From: Lathyrus oleraceus
Taxonomy: Eukaryota > Streptophyta > Magnoliopsida > Fabales > Fabaceae
DNA: 64,000 bases
Reading direction: 5' to 3'
NCBI RefSeq assembly: GCF_024323335.1
Contig: NC_066581.1
Location: forward strand, 351,415,896 to 351,479,895
Shown here: one piece after another, positions 56,389-64,000 of the stretch
Layout: each line of letters opens with the position of its first letter
How positions within the stretch are numbered: position 1 is the first letter of the stretch
The notes under the pieces: model-generated
The model's input: only the letters and a program-made list of their open reading frames with translations
Database searches by the model: none
What the model was told of the DNA's origin: nothing
Translations under genes and position numbers: made by a program

Positions 56389-58394
56389 AGACAAAAAAAA
56401 AAAATATTCGCATCCCGCTAGATTGAGTACCTCACCCTGGGGCAATCTAGGCAAAATTAGGGATTTGGCAAGTAATTGCATCCTGACAAGACTTTCTGTT
56501 CCACAACTGTCTTTTCGTCAGAGATTCTCGATTCGTCGTCAACTGAAGCTTCGAATACATCGAGATTCAAATTGGTAGAGAAAGGATCATTATGTTCAAT
56601 GTAGCCCTCTTCCAATATATATCAATGATTTCAAATTTGTACAGATCTATGGAGTCTCGCCATTTGCAGACTACCATTCCATCAAATAAATTTGAGCTTT
56701 TATCCAATTATTTGCACTCTTATTTGTTTCAATTCAACAAATGTTTTGCATGTTTTAATTGATAAAATGTCATTGTTTTAAACAAATAAATGTTTCAAAA
56801 TTGTTTTAAACAAAGTGAACATTCACAATGATGAAAGGATACTTAAGAATTTCTCAGGGCTCTCCCAAGGGTGGCATGATTTCCAACAGGGTAAGACATT
56901 TGTTCATATTCCTGGCATTGGTTGTATCCTCTTTCTCCAGATTGATGTTAGGGTGGTTCCCTAAGTAGAGCTTCTGTTGAGATTTTGGTTCCCTAAGCAG
57001 AGTGTTTGTTGAGAACGTCACAATCCTCTCCAACAAAACTCTCTCCCCGGCATGGGTGCTTTCCTGTCGAAAGATTCGGTAGTTGGTGGGTTGATATCCC
57101 GGTACTTCGGCTGTTTCCTCAGTACAGTCGCCAGCAGAGTTGTTGGTATGACATACTTCATTTATGCTATATCTCCCCATCAGAGTGCTTGTTGAGGTTT
57201 TCACCTCTTATCCCTTCAGCGGAGTAGTGATTATTTCCTCCTCATCAGTTGTTGGTTTTCTCTCAGAAGGTTCAGCATTTGGTGATTGATCCCCAGTGCT
57301 CCTCCTCCTCCCCAATGGAGCCGCCAGTAGATTTGTGGTATGGTGGATTGTATCTGTATGGTTTCCCTACAGAATCCCCGCCGGAGTTGGTATCCTCAGC
57401 AGAGTTGGATGGGTTGGTGATCTATCATCCTTAGACTTGTTGATTTCCTGATGCTTTTGATCCCTAGTAGAGTAGTTTGTTGCAGAATCTACTTGTGTGA
57501 TCTATTTCCTCTCAGTGGGCGTATCCCCAGTGGAGTGGCTGACAGTTTCCCAGTAGAGTTGCTTGTGCGGCTAGATTCTACTTGTGTGTTCTTTTCTCTT
57601 CAGCGGTTCTTGCTTGCGCAGTGACCTCTCGTTTCCCAGTTGATACTGAGGATCCCCCTGCAGAAATCTCGGGATTTCTCCATTTCCCCAACAGATTTGT
57701 CCTTGCGGCAGTTCTTGCCTGTGGTGAACTCCTGTTCCCCAGTAGGGTCGATTGATGATCCATCCCTCAGAGACTTTGTGATTTCGTTAATATCTCTGAT
57801 CTTTTGCTTTCCAGCAGATCTTTGCTTTTCAGCATGTAGATCTCCAGCAGATTGGCTTTCCAATTGGATTTCTTTGGATTGTCCTCTGGAAGTGTAGTAC
57901 CGGGCGTGTGATTCCTGGGCCTGTTTGTGTTGGATATGTCTGTTTTGTCAGCATTCTATCAAACATAAATTACACATATTCATGCATACTTTCAACATTC
58001 AGATATTCATGTTGCATTTTTTTCCATATATCTTTTGTTTGTTGTCTCCTGCTAATGGTGATTTAGATCTCTCTAGTAGATCCTCCCAAGCAGATGTCGG
58101 GTGTCTAATCTCTCAATATAGAGTCAGCCCCATAAGCAGAAAGTGTTTGTCTTTCCTTCTGCAGTTCCCCATTGAGATATATCCTCGTGGATGACGGTTT
58201 TTTCCGTTTCCTCCCAACACATATATTGGGATGGACCTTCCTATTGAGTTATATCCTCATTAGGACGAGTCTTGATTCAGTTTGCCTTTTTGGTTTGATC
58301 CTGAATTGGCGTTTTTTCAACTGTCTCTTGTGCGTCCCTGTTGAATAAATGAATGAATTGCCCAGTAACCGGCAATAATTCTTTTTATCCCCAG

Positions 58395-58895
58395 CGGAGT
58401 TTGGGCCTCTACCCAGTAACCGGTAGTTATAAGTCCTATATTCCTTTTTCCTCTTGGCGGAATTTGTGGTTATATACCTTTTATTCCTCAGCAAGAGTCG
58501 ATTGGTTTTCTACCCAGTATTCGGTAGTCGTAAATCCTATGTTTCTTGCTCATCAACAGTTGGTGGTTTGTTATAAACCCTATTTTGTTTCCCTGTGCGG
58601 AGTTGTGATTCTTTCATTCCCCACGCAGAGAGTTGTTGGTTTTCTACCATGTATTCGGTAGTTACAAACCCTACTTTTATCCCCTAGCAGAGGTAACCTT
58701 TGTGGTTCATTCTGGTTAATGGTGGATTTTGTGGTCTTCTACCCCGTATTCGGTAGTTGTAAATCCTATGTTGTTGTTGTCTCCCTAGCGGAGTCTATGC
58801 TTTCTTGTGGATAATTGCCGTATGCTAGCAATTTTATCCTCAGCTAGAGTTTTTGGTCTGCTACCCCGTATTCGGTAGTTGTAAATCCTAATTTC
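58395..58895 (+). repeat. Degenerate repeats in Ogre 3' UTR, CGGTAGT family, 96-134 bp spacing
   Basis: Five copies of CTACCCCGTATTCGGTAGTTGTAAATCCTA with variants, separated by spacers carrying TCCCCAGCGGAGT-like motifs. Copies four and five are almost identical over 27 bp. Confidence 0.75.
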
Positions 58896-59279
58896 TCCCC
58901 TTTGTAGAGTTAACCTTGTTGTTCATCCTAACCGATGATGGTTACTCTTTGTGGTTATCTTCGTCCAGTATTCGATGTTGGTATTCCCTTTGTCTGGGTA
59001 ATTGCTCTGAGTAAGCAATTGTATCCCCAGCAAGTCTTCTGGATAATTGCCAGATGCTAGCAATTTTATCCTCAGTGGGTCCTTTCACCGTATGCCAGTG
59101 ATTTGTTCCCCGGATCATTGATGTTTATCAATGCATCCATGGTGAGTCCTCTTTCATTTACCCTTTTGCTTGGTAGTGATTGTTGCTCCCTTTGATCGGT
59201 CATCTTTATATGCCTAGTTTTGGTATCCCGATGCCTTTCCTTTCGGTTGATTTATCCTTTATTAACCCTGTAACCGGTT

Positions 59280-59670
59280 GTGGATAATCTTCCATGCGAG
59301 TATGTTATCCACGTTCTGACGGTAATGGATAATATATCTCATGCACTCTTCGGTCGAAGCCTGTTGTGTTTCCCCAGTCGAGTAAGATTCGTGTTCCTTT
59401 TGCGGAATCGAATATTCGTTTGTTTCTTGGATAATTGCCGGATGCTTGCAATTTATCCCCAGCAAGTTATCTTTCGTTTACCCTGTTTGTTGTTGGTAAC
59501 GATTGTCTCTTTTCGGTTGGTCACCTATTATATACCCAGTAACCGGTATCTCTGGTGTCTCTTCCCTGCGAGTATATTGTCTATGTTCTGACGGTAATAG
59601 ATAATATATCTCATGCGAGTATACTATCCACGTTCTGACGGTAATGGATATTATATCTCATGCGCTCTTT
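59280..59670 (+). repeat. Repeats in Ogre 3' UTR, TCTGACGGTAATGGATAATATATC family
   Basis: Three copies of the ATGCGAGTATNNTATCCACGTTCTGACGGTAATGGATAATATATCTCATGC unit at about 59,293-59,342, 59,563-59,612 and 59,608-59,662. The last two are adjacent. Confidence 0.75.
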
Positions 59671-60680
59671 TGGGTTTTTTCCAGCTGAGTAAGATTCGTT
59701 TTCCCGTTGCGGGGTCGAATGTCCATCCTGTAAGTCGATTTGCTTTTTCAAGCCCTCCTTTCGGATGATGAGTGTTTTGGCATATATACCAATTCACGCT
59801 TTGGTCGGTCACCTATTATATACCCAGTAACCGGTATCCCTGGTGTTCCTTTCTTTCTGCTCCCTATTATGACCTTGGTCCCCTGTGGAGTCAGATTTTC
59901 CTGAGTTGATGTACCTTTTTCAGGTCTCCCTCAGATGTTTGGTTGATTGATATCTCTCACCCTTATACCGGTCTTAGATATTCATTCTTCCTGAGCTTGT
60001 TGTTCTTTCACCCTTACATCGGTGTTTAGATCGCATGTCTCTTTGAGCTTGTTACTCAGTAGCCGGTAACACCTCATTCTTTGTTTTTCCTCCAGGAGAG
60101 TCTCTTTGTTAGACCTTCCCCAGTGGAGTTTCCGTGGTGATTTTACCCTCTTGTTGTATTGGCGTTTTCCCCAATATATGCAGTTTTCCCCGGCAGGGAG
60201 ATTCTGTGTGAATCTTTCCCCAGTCCGAGTCCGGATTTTCATCCGAAGTATCTTTCGTGGATAGTTTGAGTCAGCTTGTGTCTTTCCAATGGATGTGTTT
60301 TCCTTTGGAATTCTTCTTTTCCCAGTTTGAGTCCTTTACTCTCCAGTGAGGTCTTTGGTCCAGTCGTGTCCTGCTCACGCTGTGTCTAGTTCTTGTTTCT
60401 CCTAATTCAGAGTCGTGTCCTGCTCACGCAGTCGCATTCTTTTTCTTATCCCCATGAGAGTCCTGTTAGAGTCTCTGTTCCTGGTGAGTGTATTACTCCG
60501 ATGGATCGTCTTTTCTTTGTGGACCAGTATTCACCACAGAGTTTGTTTGTCTTTACATGCATACATTTGCATCATGAGGTCTCTTAGGGACCAAAATTTG
60601 TCTCATTATTGTTATTTAAGCCCATTCTACCGCGTCGATATGAAGATTTTAACCTTCACTTCTCCGGCTAGAATGACCTT

Positions 60681-60693
60681 AAATAGGGGCATC
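60681..60693 (+). other. Ogre polypurine tract
   Basis: AAATAGGGGCATC immediately upstream of the 3' LTR. GGGGCATC before TGTAA is the usual Ogre arrangement. Confidence 0.75.
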
Positions 60694-63600
60694 TGTAAGA
60701 CCCCAATTTTGTCCCTAAGATCCCTCATGGCATCATATCATATCATTGCATAGCCTCAAGGATCATTGGACACCTTGCTTTCTTCCCTATGGATGGGTTA
60801 TCTTTTTGAGAGTGATTCTTGATCACCAAGCATGTTTGCATTTGTATATCATTGCTTTTCTTTTAATCACTAACCAAAAGTACAAAAATATGTCATCTAA
60901 CCTTTGTCTTGCAGATGAAGCAATAACAGGTCAAAGCAGTCAAAGGCATTCATTAAGCAATAGATGGTGGTCATTCTTGAGATTTGGACCCCATGATCAT
61001 TCACAAGAGTTCATATGAGCCGTGATGTTATTTTGAAGCAAAATCCCAAGTGGTAGAGGCTTGAATCTCATCAGAACATTTCCCAGTCAACTAAAGACCT
61101 AGAAAGTCAACTGCCAAGTCAACTGTGGATTTGGAGGTGGGAAGTGACTAGAAATACTTCATTCATGTTCAAACAAGTCTCATTTGACATTTCAAACACT
61201 CACATTGAAGAATTTGAGGTCCAGTCAAAACTTTCCAAAAATAGCAAGTGACCCATAATTTCAAACTTTCCAAAAATGGAAAGGTTTTGGACCAAGTTCA
61301 TCTCAAAATTACATCATCCATAAAGCTTCAAATGAAATTTTGTTAAACATGAAAGTTGTAGATCTTTCTCTCCCATTTCCAAAAAGTCCAAGATCATCAA
61401 TTTCTCATGTGTGGTTAAGGAGATATGATCAAAACATGGCAAAGTATGCATGGAACTTCAAATGGCCATAACTTTTCAACCAAAGCTCCAAAATGAGTGG
61501 TTCTTTTTGCAATATTCTCCTCTTGACCTCTAATTTCCAAATCATGCATCACATTACATGAATTATCATCACATGATCACTTGTTAATCCATTGGCTTTT
61601 TGGAGGGAAATCACAAAATTCAAAATTGGTACATGGTTTGAACTTTTTGCCATTGCCATTGGTTCCAAAAATTGATTTTAAGTGAAAATGAATCAAATTC
61701 GTGCACTGTTCACACATGCATTCCATGCATAAGGTGAAAAAACCATTTTTGCACATACACCTCATTTGGTTAATCTCATTTAGCATTTGGTTTAAACATG
61801 ATTACAGAATAATTAGCAAAGCATATATAAGGTAAACCCTAACTGTTTTCAAGGGATGAACATTCATTTTTTCAGATCTAGATCCAAATTCTCCAAACTT
61901 TTCTCTCAAACTTTTTTGCAATTTCTTCAAACAAAAGCATATTCTATTGGTTGATTCTTGATCCTGAGGCATTTTGGAGTAGAATTGCACGTGGAATTGA
62001 AGCAATTGGAGCCACATTGAAGCATATTCGAAGCTTAAAGCATCCATGGTGATTTCAAATTCTGTTGAATTCAAGTGTGTTTGAACTGCATTCTCTCCAT
62101 CAATCAACTCCATAAGCATTGTAAAGAAGGTTTGGAGCATTGGCTGAGCTTGTAGCACGAGATTTCCACTTCTGCTCTTCAAGAGGTCATGACTCGATCT
62201 CTCTATTTCTCAAAATTATTGTGATATTATTGTAGATCTTGTTGTCCTGGTTATGCTGAGCTTTGAATCGTGTAATTTCATGCAAAAATGACTGAGCTAG
62301 GTTGAATTAAAGTTTCATGAATGAAATTTCCATTGCTCGATTCTCCTTGATTTGGTTGATTCATGCTTAGTTATTGTGTGATCTTTGATCTATGTTGAAA
62401 GACCTACATGTTAGTGTGCTTAATTGTGATTTCTGGAGAAAATGTTCTTGCTGCATGAAGAACACGTGCACTGTTCATGTGCTGCGCGATGAAGAAGATG
62501 AAATTCACCTTAGGCCACGGTTTTGATTCTTTTGGAAACAGATTTCTGGTTTGCATGTGTTAGCCTAGGGATCACTTATGATTCGTCCACGTATTCGCCA
62601 TGCTTGCATGTTGATTGGCTCACGTTTGTTTGACTTGGACACGCAGGCTTTGACTTGCCACATAGCTTTAATGAAACGCCGCGTTTCATTACTTGGCGCC
62701 ACACATTTGAATTCGTCTGTAGTTCGATTCCCCGCGCCAGCCTATTTTTCAAATGCTTTCTCATTTTCTCTTTTCCCTCCACATTTCATACTATGTGCTT
62801 CACATGTTTTTTTTTTATTTTTTCTCATCTTTAAAAATTCATATCAATTTGAAAATTGATCCAAAAAATACCAGGTTTTTTGCATTGTGATCCTTGTTCT
62901 CTCTAGTTTTTTATCATCATGATTTTACAAGTTGTGCTTGGCTGGATAATTTTTTGTGCTAGAATGCTTGAACATGTGTCCTTATTTAACCTTGCTTTGG
63001 TTATCATGTTGTGAAATGCTTATCTTTGATCCAATGAATTTGAAATTTTGCATGATGAAACTAGACACATTGCTTGACATTTTGGTTTTGATTTGGCATT
63101 TTTATCAATTATCAATTCTGTTTTATGATTGTGCTAAGTTGGTGTGACAATTTGTGTCACACCTTTTGATGTTCAACTTGTATGATGTGTTTGCCATGCC
63201 AAATGATGTCCTATGCTTCTGATTTTTTGTGTGATGCATGATATGAATGTCTTGATTGCTCATGAATTATGTTGGAATCATTTGAATCATTTCTGATTTA
63301 ATTGAGATTTTTCATTCTGGTTGATCACATTTGAGCTTTGAAATTGCCTTGAACTTCAATTAATCATGAAATGCTTTTGGTTAATGATATTGATGTGAGA
63401 CCTTTTGGAATGTCTCAAGATGTGATTGTAGTTGATTCATGTTAAATTTCAGCTTTTGTTTTAAATTTTTTCTCCATCTTTGACCCTAGGCTTTGACCTA
63501 GTGGTTTGTGGCTTACATTTGAGCTTTGTTTTCAGGTTGAACATCCAAGTTCCACAGTTGATGATGCTCCATCATTTGAGTGTTGATGTTTGCCTTTGAT

Positions 63601-64000
63601 TACTAATCTTTGTGTGTTTTGTAGGTTGATGTTGACTCATTTGAGTTTGACTTTTGGCTTATACCTTTTGTGCATTGGGATTGTTTATTGCTTATTGACT
63701 GTTGTTTGATTGTCTGAATATTGTACTGATTTGTTTAGTGTTTCCACAGGTACATAAGTTGCTTTAAGTTCATTGTGAACTTTGCTTTGCTTGGTTGCTT
63801 AACCACTTAGGTATAATCTCTAATCTTCATGTAGTCTGGAAGACCTACTGTTATTGGTAGGCACCTGTCTGAAGTCCTCCTTAAGAGGCAATGTTTGTGT
63901 TTGTTTAATCTTTGTGCCAAGCAGGAAAAGTCCTCTTATGAGGCAATTGGCAGATAAAAGAGATGTGTAATCCATCTCCTGCTACTCAGTGTGTCATTCA
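60694..64000 (+). repeat. 3' LTR of Ogre, first 3.3 kb (continues beyond window)
   Basis: Begins TGTAAGACCCC and aligns with 33,161-36,467 at a constant offset of 27,533, with about six substitutions seen by eye. The TATA box is conserved at 61,823-61,831. Short frames here on either strand are shadows shared with the 5' LTR. Confidence 0.93.

Larger units (their letters stand above)
56392..60680 (+). other. Ogre 3' untranslated region (main part), repeat-rich
   Basis: No domain-bearing frame. Short, related blocks recur: CCCAGTAGAGT-like motifs at 57,200-57,850; a CCCCGTATTCGGTAGTTGTAAATCCTA family at about 58,410, 58,511, 58,645, 58,741 and 58,861; GATAATTGCCGGATGCTAGCAATTTTATCC-like copies at about 58,811, 59,041 and 59,431; a CACGTTCTGACGGTAATGGATAATATATCTCATGCG unit at about 59,309, 59,582 and 59,627; and ATACCCAGTAACCGGTATC at about 59,533 and 59,818. 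Repeat-rich 3' untranslated regions are characteristic of Tat/Ogre elements. Confidence 0.8.
33161..64000 (+). mobile_element. Ogre (Ty3/gypsy, Tat lineage) retrotransposon, recent, with nested CACTA; 3' LTR runs off the window
   Basis: Layout: 5' LTR 33,161-38,314; PBS; leader; ORF1; gag-protease; intron; RT, RNase H, second RNase H and integrase; 3' untranslated region split by a CACTA element; polypurine tract; 3' LTR from 60,694. An ORF1 upstream of gag, LTRs over 5 kb, an intron before RT, and an extra RNase H domain are the diagnostic set of Ogre/Tat elements. If the 3' LTR matches the 5' LTR, the element ends near 65,847: about 32.7 kb with the CACTA and about 24.5 kb without, the normal Ogre size. 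Confidence 0.93.

Noticed and set aside
48326..56391. GGA/AGA as a 3-bp target duplication of the CACTA element
   Set aside because: It depends on the false left terminus at 48,329 and the triplets are not identical.

Overview
The window looks like plant nuclear heterochromatin made almost entirely of nested LTR retrotransposons and one DNA transposon. I find no convincing host (cellular) gene. A very large Ty3/gypsy element of the Tat/Ogre type, together with Ty1/copia elements of SIRE/Maximus type, points to a legume, probably a large-genome Fabeae species (pea, vetch, lentil or grass-pea relatives). That assignment is inference from element type, not from a marker gene.

Layout. 1-1.1 kb is an AT-rich, 1-kb imperfect inverted repeat. 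1.1-3.7 kb is unassigned DNA with a degenerate 145-bp tandem repeat. 3.7-5.8 kb holds a remnant of a Tat-like LTR followed by a decayed copia gag-protease fragment. 5.78-15.28 kb is a SIRE/Maximus-like copia element (+ strand): 5' LTR, PBS, gag, protease, no integrase, RT-RNase H, an envelope-like third reading frame, polypurine tract, and a 3' LTR cut off at 15,283. 15.28-about 20.76 kb is a second copia element on the - strand with one LTR, a truncated RNase H, and decayed RT, integrase, protease and gag. 20.8-24.6 kb is the 5' part (LTR, PBS, gag, start of protease) of another SIRE-like element on the - strand. 24.6-27.0 kb has LTR-like debris and short tandem repeats. 27.04-32.0 kb is a structurally complete but mutated copia element with two 0.43-kb LTRs. 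33.16 kb to the window end is one Ogre element.

The Ogre element has a 5.15-kb 5' LTR, an Arg-tRNA-type PBS, a leader with a repeated stem-loop, ORF1, gag-protease, a 269-nt intron that joins gag-protease to RT in frame, RT, two RNase H domains, integrase, a 4.3-kb repeat-rich 3' untranslated region, a polypurine tract and the first 3.3 kb of the 3' LTR. The two LTRs differ at about six of 3,307 compared positions, so the insertion is recent, yet the coding region has three nonsense codons.

An approximately 8.2-kb CACTA (En/Spm) transposon lies on the - strand inside the Ogre 3' region (about 48.2-56.39 kb). It carries a TNP2-type transposase gene with one nonsense codon and an eleven-exon second gene that ends in a Ulp1/C48-type cysteine protease domain whose His, Asp, Gln and Cys are all visible. 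Its right end has a CACTA terminus and an array of subterminal repeats. Its left terminus is missing, so it is probably immobile by itself.

The element genes act only in element replication: gag packages RNA, protease/RT/RNase H/integrase copy and insert it, and TNP2 plus the second CACTA protein act on CACTA ends. Order of events inferred from nesting and LTR divergence: the SIRE-like element is oldest (LTRs roughly 8-10% different), then the 27-32 kb copia (about 5%), then Ogre (about 0.2%), with CACTA inside Ogre.
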